A stretch of 64,000 nucleotides of DNA from Burkholderia savannae. GTDB lineage: Bacteria > Pseudomonadota > Gammaproteobacteria > Burkholderiales > Burkholderiaceae. Position numbers and translations under genes: made by a program. This document shows positions 1 to 12,037 of this stretch, one piece after another; within the stretch, counting starts at the first letter, position 1; every line of letters begins with the position of its first letter. The notes below the pieces were generated by a model, which was given only the letters and a program-made list of their open reading frames with translations, searched no databases and was not told the origin of the DNA. The DNA lies in assembly GCF_001524445.2 (NCBI RefSeq), contig NZ_CP013417.1, positions 4,164,279 through 4,228,278 of the forward strand, written 5' to 3'.

Positions 1-78
1 TGCGCGGGTTTGTTGCAGTACCTGGTTCAAATAGACGGCATTGGTTGCGCCCAGCATGTTCCACGTAGCGATGATCAT
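1..78 (-). CDS. Partial gene, N-terminus of an endonuclease/exonuclease/phosphatase-like (DNase I-fold) protein
   Basis: Only the first 26 codons lie in the window; the gene continues beyond base 1. The start is set by an ATG preceded by a strong ribosome binding site (AAAGGAG, about 5 bases upstream on the minus strand). The product begins MIIATWNMLGATNAVY. The ATWNM element resembles the first strand and metal-binding Asn of DNase I-fold phosphodiesterases such as CdtB and related endonuclease/exonuclease/phosphatase proteins. The family call is an inference from this short motif alone. There is no signal peptide in the visible part. Confidence 0.5.
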   Translation of the reverse strand, partial: MIIATWNMLGATNAVYLNQVLQQTRA

Positions 79-493
79 TTTTTCTCCTTTGAGCGACATG
101 GGGAGCCGGAGACGAGCACGGCCGCGGCGGCGAACGTCGGGCGATGCGGCCGCTCGGACGGTAGTCCCGCCGATCAAGATATCGATTGGCGGGCGGGCGC
201 GATACTGACAGGAATGGTAGGCGCGCGGCGGCGTCGACGCGCTGCGCGCTGGTCGCGCCCTGGTCGGCATTGCGCGCTCGCGAGCTGGTGCCACGGGCGG
301 CAGGCGGTTTTTTTGTCGTTAGGGTGTTGCTTGAGGGAGGGGAGAGATCCGAGCGCTGCTTGCGGCAAGAGCGAGATACGCCGAGTACCGGTTGTGGACG
401 CGTAAAAATGCCGTAAGCGCGCGCCGCTTCGCCGCACGTGAGCCGGCAATGCGTCGCGCGAGTTGCGTGGCCGCATGGCCGCGAGCGCGGCGC
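79..493. other. Non-coding stretch between the partial gene and sdaA
   Basis: Both neighbours are on the minus strand, so this should hold the promoter of the truncated gene and the 3' region of sdaA. Small open frames occur on both strands but none has a ribosome binding site or recognisable protein. I see no repeat or clear promoter. Confidence 0.4.
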
Positions 494-529
494 GAAGAAA
501 ACCGGGAGGCGGCGTTCGGCCGCCCCCGC
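494..529 (-). terminator. Probable terminator after sdaA
   Basis: On the minus strand a GC-rich hairpin (GGCGGC, loop CGAAC, GCCGCC, with further imperfect pairing outside) starts immediately after the sdaA stop and is followed by a short T-rich tract (GGTTTTCTT). It would end the glycine/serine transcription unit. Confidence 0.55.
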
Positions 530-530
530 A

Positions 531-1919
<1,389 letters not shown>

Positions 1920-1952
1920 TTCGTTTCCTGAATTGCTGGATGTATTGGGGGA

Positions 1953-3071
1953 TCACCGCGCCGGCAGCGGCAGGCACGCGGCCAGCCACGCCGGCGGCAT
2001 CGGCGAGAGTTGCTGGGCGATGCCCGCGTAGCGGCCGTCGAGGCGCGCGGCGAGGTGGAACAGCTCGGTTGCGTTCTTCGGCTCCCACATGCCCGAATAG
2101 CCGGGCAGGCCTGCCTCGCGGCGCTTCGCGTCGAACGGCACCGGCGAGTGGACGAATTCTTCGTGCGTCTTCTCGCCGCGCGCGTACGGCGCGAGCCAGT
2201 CGAGCGCGGCGGCGAGCGTCGCGCCGTTCGGCGCGCGCTCGCGCAGCCAGTTGCGGTTGAAGCGCCGCGCCGCGAGCGCCGCCGTCACGAGCGGCTGCAG
2301 ATCGTAGACCGCGTAATGCAGCGCGTCGCGCTCGAGAAAATCGTACGTCGTGCCGTCCGGCTCGATGTTGTCGGCGAGATGCTCGACGAACAGGCGCTGC
2401 GCGGCGTTCATCATCCTACGGTCGCCGAGCGTGAACGCGGCGAGCGCGATCAGCTTGATCCGGTGGCTTTGCCAGTTGTTGCGCCACGTGCCCTTGAGCG
2501 GGCGCTTCTGCGCGTCGATCTGCTGCACGTAGCCGTTGCCGAGCGACGCGATGAACGCGGCCGTCGCGTTGCGCGTTTTCACGGGCAGCACGCTCGCGGT
2601 CATGTCGTACGCGAGGATCAGGCTCTCGAAGCGCGTCTCGTCGATCGGATTGAAGCTTGGGCGGTAAGTGTTCACCCACGCCGACAGAAAGCGGTCGACG
2701 AGCGCCAGATAGCGGCTCTGGTTCGTCACGCGCCACGCGAGCGCCGCGTTGCGCATCAGCTCCATGTCGTTGAGCGCCTCGGCGCTCTGGTCGTAGATGC
2801 CTTCGTGCGGCAGCGTGCCTTCGGTGTGCACGCGCGGCAGCGCCTTCGGCTCGTCGTTCAGATGCGCGTCGACGCTCTTGATGAGCGCCTGCACGCCCGG
2901 TTCGGCGTGCGTCGCTTCGCTGCTCTGCAGCGCCGGTGCGGCGCAGAAATTCATCGCCGCTCGCGCGGGGCCGGCCGCCGTCAGCGCGGCGGTGGCGAGA
3001 AGCGCCGGCGCGAGCGCGCTCAAGCGCCGCCGCATCGCCTGCGCGCGGCCCGGAAACGTCTGACGCACCAT
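1953..3071 (-). CDS. Alginate lyase family secreted protein
   Basis: 372 aa from the ATG at 3071. An N-terminal basic region and hydrophobic stretch ending PARA-A at about residue 38 is a Sec signal peptide, so the protein is periplasmic or secreted. The body is an all-helical toroid-type lyase of the alginate lyase (AlgL-like, PL5-related) family: a WRNNWQSHR segment in the middle and a later DALHYAVYDLQPL segment correspond to the conserved Asn/His and Tyr regions. Substrate is not certain, since many Burkholderia members have no alginate operon and none is visible here. It sits 33 bp upstream of sdaA and about 150 bp downstream of gcvP, on the same strand, an unexpected guest in an amino-acid operon. 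The longer open frame reaching 3275 lacks a better start. Confidence 0.8.
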   Translation of the reverse strand: MVRQTFPGRAQAMRRRLSALAPALLATAALTAAGPARAAMNFCAAPALQSSEATHAEPGVQALIKSVDAHLNDEPKALPRVHTEGTLPHEGIYDQSAEALNDMELMRNAALAWRVTNQSRYLALVDRFLSAWVNTYRPSFNPIDETRFESLILAYDMTASVLPVKTRNATAAFIASLGNGYVQQIDAQKRPLKGTWRNNWQSHRIKLIALAAFTLGDRRMMNAAQRLFVEHLADNIEPDGTTYDFLERDALHYAVYDLQPLVTAALAARRFNRNWLRERAPNGATLAAALDWLAPYARGEKTHEEFVHSPVPFDAKRREAGLPGYSGMWEPKNATELFHLAARLDGRYAGIAQQLSPMPPAWLAACLPLPAR

Positions 3072-3140
3072 GCAGAACTCCTTTGTTGGCTGGATCGCGG
3101 TGTGAGATGTTAGCCGGACTTGCGGGCGAATGCGAACGCG

Positions 3141-3175
3141 CGCGCCGTCCGCAACGACGGATTGCGGACGGCGCG
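3141..3175. other. Perfect 14-bp hairpin between gcvP and the alginate-lyase gene
   Basis: CGCGCCGTCCGCAA (3141-3154) pairs perfectly with TTGCGGACGGCGCG (3162-3175) around a 7-base loop. No T-run follows on either strand, so it is not a standard intrinsic terminator. It may slow transcription, stabilise the gcv mRNA end, or separate the downstream alginate-lyase/sdaA pair from gcvP. Confidence 0.6.
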
Positions 3176-3222
3176 TCGCCGTTGAAAGGAGCGCGGCGCG
3201 GCGAGCGGGCCGCGCCGGCGCA

Positions 3223-6150
<2,928 letters not shown>

Positions 6151-6161
6151 GGCGTTCCTGT

Positions 6162-6504
6162 GTCGACCAGAGTTAGCGCTTCAGCGCTTACTCTGGTCCC
6201 ATGCTTTGCGGTCGACCGGAGTTAGCGCTTTAGCGCTTGCTCGGGTCCCATGCTTTGCGGTCGACCAGAGTTAGCGCTTTAGCGCTTGCTCGGGTCCCAT
6301 GCTTTGCGGTCGACTCGAGTTGGCGTTTCAGCGCTTGCTCGGGTCCCATGCTTCGCGGTTGACCGAAGTTGGCGCTTTAACGCTTACTCAGGTCCCACGC
6401 TGTGCGATCGACCGGAGTCAGCGCTTCAGCGCCCACCCCGGCCCCATGCTTTGCCATCGACCAGAGTCAGCGCCTCAACGCTCACCCTGGTCCCACGCGT
6501 GGCG
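6162..6504. repeat. Seven degenerate tandem copies of a 49-bp unit between gcvH and gcvP
   Basis: Seven consecutive 49-bp units each begin near GTCGAC and end near CCCATGCTTTGCG. Copies 1-3 are nearly identical; copies 4-7 diverge progressively towards gcvH. Each unit carries an imperfect dyad: in copy 1, CCAGAGT and ACTCTGG flank AGCGCT...AGCGCT, which could fold as a long stem. Because 49 is not a multiple of three and no frame has a start with ribosome binding site, the array is not coding. It splits gcvP from gcvH. Confidence 0.9.
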
Positions 6505-6552
6505 CGGCCCGTGCTGCCGCCCGCCGCGCCGCGCGGTTCGTGAGTGGGCGCG

Positions 6553-6933
6553 TTAGCCGACCAGCTTCTCGTAGGCGGCGGCGTCGATCAGCTTGTCGGT
6601 CGACGCGCCCGCTTCGAGCTTGATCTTGAAGAGCCAGCTCGCGTACGCGTCGCCGTTGACCTCGTCGGGCGTGTCGACGATTGCCGTGTTCACTTCGACC
6701 ACCTCGCCCGACACCGGCGTGTAGATGTCGGACGCCGCCTTCACCGATTCGACGACGCCGATGGCGTCGCCCGCCTTCACGGTCTTGCCGACTTCGGGCA
6801 GCTCGAGGAAGACGATGTCGCCGAGCGTTTCCTGCGCGTGGTCGGTGATGCCGACCGTCAGCGTGCCGTCCGCTTCGGTGCGGACCCACTCGTGTTCTTC
6901 CGTGTACTTCAGATCGGCCGGAATGTTGCTCAT
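6553..6933 (-). CDS. gcvH: Glycine cleavage system H protein (lipoyl carrier)
   Basis: 126 aa, standard size. GcvH carries the aminomethyl intermediate between GcvP, GcvT and the lipoamide dehydrogenase on a lipoylated lysine. The lipoylation motif [15 protein letters not shown] is present, with the acceptor Lys at residue 65. It lies 82 bp downstream of gcvT on the same strand, within the riboswitch-controlled transcript. The start ATG has a short purine-rich stretch upstream. Confidence 0.97.
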   Translation of the reverse strand: MSNIPADLKYTEEHEWVRTEADGTLTVGITDHAQETLGDIVFLELPEVGKTVKAGDAIGVVESVKAASDIYTPVSGEVVEVNTAIVDTPDEVNGDAYASWLFKIKLEAGASTDKLIDAAAYEKLVG

Positions 6934-7015
6934 CGGATGCTCCTGAGATTGATTGCTTGCAAGCGTTTGAATGTGAGGCGCGGTTCGCGCGCGCGGGCGC
7001 GCCGGTTGCTTCGCG

Positions 7016-8134
7016 TCAGACCGCGAGCACCTTGCCGTTGCGCACGAACGGCAGTTTTACCACGCGCGCGGGGAGATTCTTGTCGCGGATCTGCACGTGG
7101 ACCGTGTCGCCGGCCGCGACGCCCTTCGGCACGCGTGCGAGCGCGATCGATTCCTGCATCGTCGGCGAGAACGTGCCGCTCGTGATCTCGCCTTCGCCGT
7201 GCGGGGTCACGACTTTCTGATGCGCGCGCAGCACGCCGCCCGCGCGGCCGTTCTCCTTTTGCAGGATGAGGCCGACGAACGCGGCGCGCGAGCCGTTCGC
7301 TTCGAGCGCGTCGCGGCCGACGAACGCGCGCGGCGCGGCGAGATCGACCGTCCACGCGAGGCCGGCGTCGAGCGGCGACACTGTCTCGTCCATGTCCTGG
7401 CCGTACAGGTTCATGCCGGCCTCGAGGCGCAGCGTGTCGCGCGCGCCGAGCCCGCACGGGCGCACGCCGCGCTCGGCGAGCGCGTTCCACAGCGCTTCGA
7501 CATGGGGCGCCGGGACGATGATCTCGAAGCCGTCCTCGCCCGTGTAGCCGGTGCGCGCGACGGTGAGGTCGCCGAACGGCGTGCCCGCGACCTGCGCGGC
7601 GTTGAAGGGCTTGAGCTCGCTCGTCGCCGCGCGCGCGGCGGGGATCGTGTCCCACACCTTCGCACGCGCGTTCGGGCCCTGCGCGGCGACGATCGCGAAG
7701 TCGCGGCGCGGCGCGATCGCGAGGCCGAAGCCGCCTTGCTCGTTGAGCTGGTTGAACCACGCGACGTCCTTGTCGGCGGTGCCGGCGTTGACGACGACGC
7801 GGAAGAAATCCTCGGTGAAGTAGTAGACGATCAGATCGTCGATGACGCCGCCTTGGGGGTTCAGCAGGCACGAGTAGAGCGCCTTGCCGGGCGTTTGCAG
7901 CTTCGCGACGTTGTTCGCGAGCGCGTGCTCGAAGAACGCGCGCACGCGCGGGCCCGTGAAATCGACCACGCACATGTGCGACACGTCGAACATCCCGGCG
8001 TCGGTGCGCACGGCCTGATGCTCCTCGATCTGCGAGCCGTAGTTGACGGGCATGTCCCAGCCGCCGAAGTCGACCATGCGGGCGTTGAGGGCGCGATGCG
8101 CGGCGTGCAGCGGGGTGATTTTGAGAACGGTCAT
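7016..8134 (-). CDS. gcvT: Aminomethyltransferase, T protein of the glycine cleavage system
   Basis: 372 aa from ATG 8134. The T protein transfers the methylene group from the GcvH-bound intermediate to tetrahydrofolate and releases ammonia. The N-terminus [30 protein letters not shown] and the internal DVSHM and EDGFEI segments are family hallmarks. The open frame extends further upstream to 8473, but that part overlaps the glycine riboswitch and is not protein-like, so the ATG at 8134 is the supported start. First structural gene of the gcv transcript. Confidence 0.96.
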   Translation of the reverse strand: MTVLKITPLHAAHRALNARMVDFGGWDMPVNYGSQIEEHQAVRTDAGMFDVSHMCVVDFTGPRVRAFFEHALANNVAKLQTPGKALYSCLLNPQGGVIDDLIVYYFTEDFFRVVVNAGTADKDVAWFNQLNEQGGFGLAIAPRRDFAIVAAQGPNARAKVWDTIPAARAATSELKPFNAAQVAGTPFGDLTVARTGYTGEDGFEIIVPAPHVEALWNALAERGVRPCGLGARDTLRLEAGMNLYGQDMDETVSPLDAGLAWTVDLAAPRAFVGRDALEANGSRAAFVGLILQKENGRAGGVLRAHQKVVTPHGEGEITSGTFSPTMQESIALARVPKGVAAGDTVHVQIRDKNLPARVVKLPFVRNGKVLAV

Positions 8135-8236
8135 CGGGGTCCCAGGCAAGGCGGCCGGGCGGCGGCCCGGGCGCGAAAACAAAACGGCAACTTGGCGAAC
8201 CGCTGGCGCGTGAAGCCGCCTGCGATGCGTGCATGC

Positions 8237-8360
8237 CCCTCTGTCCTCGATACCTGAGAGATTGCGCGACGGACTCGATCCGCTTCGCGCGCGCCCCTTC
8301 GGTGGGCAGCCTGCTCGTGCGGCGCGTTGCGCGCACGCGGCTACTGCCGCTCTCCAGAGT
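8237..8360 (-). promoter_or_regulatory. Glycine riboswitch, second (downstream) aptamer
   Basis: Read on the minus strand, this shows the conserved blocks CTCTGGAGAGCGG, CCACCGAAGGGGC, then ATCTCTCAGGTAtcGAGGACAGAGGGG, in the order of a glycine aptamer. It sits about 100 bp ahead of gcvT and pairs with the upstream aptamer as the classic cooperative tandem. The expected effect is activation of the glycine cleavage genes when glycine is abundant. Confidence 0.88.
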
Positions 8361-8413
8361 GCGAAAAACGATGTCCGGCGCATGTCGTCGCCAGACGGAT
8401 TTTTCGACGCGGC

Positions 8414-8508
8414 CGGTCCTTTTGCCTGAGAGTTTGCGGGTGTGCCCCTTCGGCGGCGCGGCTTGCCTTTCAATCAACGAACGGCGGCCGCGCGCTCTCC
8501 CGACGCGT
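8414..8508 (-). promoter_or_regulatory. Glycine riboswitch, first (upstream) aptamer
   Basis: On the minus strand: GGGAGAGCGCG, then GCCGCCGAAGGGGCA, then AACTCTCAGGCAAAAGGACCGG. The CTCAGGCAAAAGGAC block is a near-perfect match to the type-1 glycine aptamer consensus. The two aptamers are separated by about 50 bases, and both precede gcvT. Confidence 0.93.
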
Positions 8509-8640
8509 GCGGGCGAATGTACGCGAGCGCGAATGGGTTGTCAATTTGGGCAAATAACTGTCGTTTGAAGACAAGCGACGGCGGCATGCCGGCGGCGGTG
8601 GCGGCGTGGTTTGCCGGCCCTGAAGCGGCGGCGTGTTGGG

Positions 8641-8717
8641 TGAGCGGTGAGCGGTGAGCGGTGAGCGGTGAGCGGTGAGCGGTGAGCGGTGAGCGGTGAG
8701 CGGTGAGCGGTGAGCGG
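8641..8717. repeat. Heptanucleotide microsatellite, 11 perfect copies of TGAGCGG
   Basis: Eleven uninterrupted copies of the 7-mer occupy 77 bp between the riboswitch promoter region and the small lipoprotein gene. Perfect short tandem repeats of 5-9 bp are common variable-number loci in the B. pseudomallei group. No gene spans it. It ends about 130 bp beyond the 3' end of the lipoprotein gene. Confidence 0.95.
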
Positions 8718-8849
8718 ACCGGGGTCGGAAGCGTGAAGCCGCGCCTCGAAAGCGCGGCTTGGGCGAGGGGCGCCGAAACCGTGCGTCGAAGCGCCGCCCG
8801 TCGCGCGATCGAACGGCGGCGGCGCGCACGGCCGCCGCCGAAGGTGCGC

Positions 8850-9227
8850 TTACTCGCCGATCGCGCGAGCGGCCGTGTCGAGCTCCTGATTGAGCACGCG
8901 CTGCTCGTCGCCGGACAGGCCGCCGCCATGCTGGGCCGCCATGTCGTTCGACTCCTGACGGATCACGTCGAGCCGGCGATGCAGCGCGGCGCCTTGCGGC
9001 GGCGGATAGTAGCCGGCGTTCACGCGCGCGTCGATTCGGTGGCTCAGGTTGTCGATGCGGCCCTGGATCTGCTGCATCCGCTCGTAGCCGACCACCTGCG
9101 GATTGGGGCGGGGCGCCGGAGCTGGAGCAGGCGCGGGCGCCGGTGCGGGGCGCTGCGGCGCGACCACACATGCCGCAAGTGTCGAGACGAGGGCGCAGCA
9201 TGCCGCCGCGCGGATCAACCGATGCAT
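8850..9227 (-). CDS. Small secreted lipoprotein, function unknown
   Basis: 125 aa. The N-terminus has a basic start, a hydrophobic core and a lipobox (STLAAC, Cys at about residue 20), so it should be lipidated and anchored in the envelope. A Pro-Ala repeat (residues about 27-40) is followed by a helical, Gln/Arg-rich region with regularly spaced hydrophobics and a C-terminal part enriched in LSGDEQRVLNQELD. I do not recognise a defined family. Similar short Pro-Ala lipoproteins occur in Burkholderia. It is monocistronic, with about 160 bp to its upstream neighbour. Confidence 0.75.
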   Translation of the reverse strand: MHRLIRAAACCALVSTLAACVVAPQRPAPAPAPAPAPAPRPNPQVVGYERMQQIQGRIDNLSHRIDARVNAGYYPPPQGAALHRRLDVIRQESNDMAAQHGGGLSGDEQRVLNQELDTAARAIGE

Positions 9228-9389
9228 TCCATTCTCCTGATTGACGATGCCGGGACAGGCAATTAGACGAACGGCTCAGACCTTCGTCGAGATGACGTTC
9301 GCTCCCGAATTGTTTGTAACGCTTTGTTGGCGCTCAAGGATGACGCAAGCCGCGGGCGTCCGATGCGCGGGCGGCATCGCGCGCGCCGC

Positions 9390-10442
9390 TCAGATCGGTT
9401 CGCGCACGAACGGCAGCCGGCGGCCTTCGCGCTCGCTGCGCGCGGCGAGCTCGATGATCGTCATCACGTCGACGGCGTCCTGCGGCGTGACGGGGAACGG
9501 CACGCCGCCGTGGATCGACGCGGCGAGCGCGCGATAGAACTCCGCGTACTGGCCGTCGAGCGTCGGCACCGGGCGTTCGACCTCGAGCTCGCCGTCGAGT
9601 CCGCGCAGCACGCCGGGCGGGTTGCCTCCGCCGAATTCGACGTCGCCGGGCGTGAGGCCCGCCTTCAACTGATCTTCCTGTGTATCGAGCCCGTGCTTCT
9701 GGTAGCCGGCCTGCGTGCCGAGCACGGTGAAGCGCGCGGGCTCGATCGCCGCGAGCGCGCTCGCGTGAAGCACGACGTCCTTGTCCGGATAGCCGAGCTG
9801 CAGATGGACGAAGTCGGGCGCGCCGCCGCCGTCGCGGCGCGTCTTGACCGCAGCGCTCACGGTGTCCGGCGCGCCGAAGAGCGCGAGCGCCTGATCGATC
9901 AGATGCGGCCCGAGATCGAACAGCAGCCCGCCGCCGCGCGCCGCTTCCTCGCGCCAGCGCGTGCGCACGTGCGGACGGAAGCGGTCGAAGTGCGATTCGA
10001 AATAGGTGATGCGGCCGAGCTCGCCGCTTTCGACGAGCTGACGCACGGTCAGGAAATCGCCGTCCCAGCGGCGGTTGTGGAACGGCGCGAACACGCGGCC
10101 GCGCGCGGCCGCGAGACGCGCGAGCGCGAGCGCTTCGGCGGCCGTCAGCGTGACGGGCTTGTCGACGACCACGTGCTTGCCCGCTTCGAGTGCACGCTTC
10201 GCCAGTTCGAAATGCGTGTCGTTGGGCGTTGCGATCACGATGCACTCGACTTCGTCGAGCGCGACGAGCGCATCGAGATCCGGCACGACGGCCGCGTCCG
10301 GATGCGCGGCGTGCGCGCGCTCCGGCTGCCCGGTGGCGATCGCGGCCATTTGCGTGCGGCTGCTGTGCGCGATGACGGGCGCGTGGAACGTCGCGCCTGC
10401 AAAACCGAAACCCATCAAACCAATCTTGAGCGTTGACGACAT
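9390..10442 (-). CDS. Gfo/Idh/MocA family NAD(P)-dependent oxidoreductase
   Basis: 350 aa from ATG 10442. The N-terminal Rossmann domain has the dinucleotide-binding motif GLMGFGFAGATFHAPVI and the family marker VVVDKPVTLTAAEA (the usual EKP variant as DKP). The C-terminal half is the alpha/beta dimerisation and substrate domain, with GGGLLFDLGPHLIDQAL containing the conserved Asp and His of the active site. This YdgJ/YhhX-like subgroup acts on sugars or polyols, but the substrate cannot be read from sequence. Flanked by non-coding DNA on both sides. Confidence 0.88.
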   Translation of the reverse strand: MSSTLKIGLMGFGFAGATFHAPVIAHSSRTQMAAIATGQPERAHAAHPDAAVVPDLDALVALDEVECIVIATPNDTHFELAKRALEAGKHVVVDKPVTLTAAEALALARLAAARGRVFAPFHNRRWDGDFLTVRQLVESGELGRITYFESHFDRFRPHVRTRWREEAARGGGLLFDLGPHLIDQALALFGAPDTVSAAVKTRRDGGGAPDFVHLQLGYPDKDVVLHASALAAIEPARFTVLGTQAGYQKHGLDTQEDQLKAGLTPGDVEFGGGNPPGVLRGLDGELEVERPVPTLDGQYAEFYRALAASIHGGVPFPVTPQDAVDVMTIIELAARSEREGRRLPFVREPI

Positions 10443-11023
10443 GAACGATCCTGTCTGCTTGCGAAACTGAGGCGCGGCGGCTCGGACGCCGCACGGCGAC
10501 GGACGGCTATTGTGGCATGACGAAAGGGGGCGGAACGGTTCGGCGGCGACGTTGGCCGAATGGACGAGGCGTGCGAACGCCGAACGACAGGAACGGCGCG
10601 CGACGCGGCCGGCACGGCCGAGGGGCGCAAGGCACGCGGCCGAAACGGCGCGGATTCGATTGCTTTCGATGTATCTCTCGGCGCCCGTCCGGTGTCCGTC
10701 CGGCGTCTGGCGAGAGCGGCGGTCCGACCGGGCAACGCCGGTCCGCTCGGTCGGCGAATCGATTCCCGGAGGAGCGGCGCTCGGGAGCTTCGCCGTCCGG
10801 CCGGCTTGCTCCGTCCTGCAGCCGGGAGCGCCGCCGCTCCGCCGAACGGCGCCGAGCTGCCTGCACACCTGCTCGCGTCCCCGTCGGCATTCCGCGCCCG
10901 AAGCCTTTGCGAGCGGCCGATGGGCTAATCGAAAAGGCCGCCGGCCGGAGAATGCCGGTGCGCGAGCCAAGTGAGAGCCCGCGTTCGCGGCGATGACGCA
11001 TCGACCGTCGTCGGGCGTTCGTT
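10443..11023. other. 581-bp intergenic region without a recognised gene
   Basis: Between two minus-strand genes. It is very GC-rich and open in several frames on both strands, the pattern expected from GC bias rather than coding. No frame combines a ribosome binding site with a protein-like composition (all are Arg/Gly/Ala-rich). I see no clear terminator or repeat. Confidence 0.5.
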
Positions 11024-11731
11024 TTAACCTCCGATCCGCCGCCTGATTGCCGCAGCGGCCTGCTCGGCCCACACCGCGCAGGCCCGCGCGCCCGGATGAA
11101 AGCCGTCCGACGCCATCGCGTCGCGCGTGAGCGGCATGTCGACCCGCAGGAACTCGCACGCGGGCTGGCCGGCGGCCCAGCGCGACAGCGCCGTATTGAG
11201 CCGCCGCGCGCGCAGCCCGAGATACCATCTGAGCGGTTGCGGCAGCGCCGGAAAATGATGCATCGGCGGCACCGCGGACAGAATCACGTGCGCCGCGCCG
11301 AAGCGCGTCGTCAGCCGATCGACGAGCGCCGCCTGCGCGTCGCGCCAGCGCGCGGGCGACACGCCGTCCGTTACGTCGTTGACGCCGAGCGACGTGACGG
11401 CCGCGTCGAAGCGCGCGTCGGGCTCGGCATCGAGCCAGTCGAGCAGATCCCGCGTCGTCGCGCCGGTGCGCGCGAGCAACCTCCATTCGACGCGATGCAA
11501 CGGCGCGAGCGCGCGCACGAGTTGGCCGGTGAGCGCGTCGGACTGCGTCGGGACGCCGACGCCCGCGGCGGCCGAGTCGCCGAGCACGAGGAGGCGCAGC
11601 GGCGGCCCGGCGCCGTCGACGCCGCTGCGCGGCCCGTCGGCCTCGGCGAGGCGCGGCGTCACGCGCCTGACATGGCGGCCCTGAGCGAGCAGCAGCGGGC
11701 CGAGCGCGGCGGTGGCGAAGTGGTATCCCAT
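11024..11731 (-). CDS. SGNH/GDSL-type hydrolase
   Basis: 235 aa from ATG 11731. The sequence shows block I LLVLGDSAAAGVG with the nucleophile Ser, block III SLGVNDVTDG with the oxyanion Asn, and block V MASDGFHPG with the Asp-x-x-His pair. It therefore belongs to the SGNH esterase/lipase superfamily. A hydrophobic N-terminal segment (residues about 4-16) is short and may be a membrane anchor. The open frame extends upstream but the MGYHFATAA start fits best. Substrate unknown; thioesterase/arylesterase-like members are closest in feel. Confidence 0.85.
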   Translation of the reverse strand: MGYHFATAALGPLLLAQGRHVRRVTPRLAEADGPRSGVDGAGPPLRLLVLGDSAAAGVGVPTQSDALTGQLVRALAPLHRVEWRLLARTGATTRDLLDWLDAEPDARFDAAVTSLGVNDVTDGVSPARWRDAQAALVDRLTTRFGAAHVILSAVPPMHHFPALPQPLRWYLGLRARRLNTALSRWAAGQPACEFLRVDMPLTRDAMASDGFHPGARACAVWAEQAAAAIRRRIGG

Positions 11732-12037
11732 GCGGTTTCCGTGATGTATGGCGTCGAGGTCGTGGCGTGCCGCCATGATAGCGAGCGGCGCGCATCGGCC
11801 GCCATCCGCCATCCGCCGGCGCCGCCGCGGCCGCACGAGCGCCGCATGGGCATCGTCCGAATGTCCGACGCAGCGCCCGTTTCACATTCGCGAAAGAATC
11901 GCCGGCCGCCGCCGTGTTAACATGCGCGTCCCGCGAGCCATTTGCCGGGGGCCGGCGTTGCAGTCCGCGCGCCGGCCGCGCTTCGCTCGCGGCGCCTTCC
12001 GGCTTCGCCGCCGTCAACCGCAACACCATCCGCAATC

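Noticed and set aside
6162-6504. CRISPR array reading of the 49-bp repeats
   Set aside because: The units abut directly with no unique spacers, and no cas genes are present.
7016-8473. A longer gcvT product starting near 8473
   Set aside because: The extra 113 codons overlap the glycine riboswitch and do not resemble any T-protein N-terminus.
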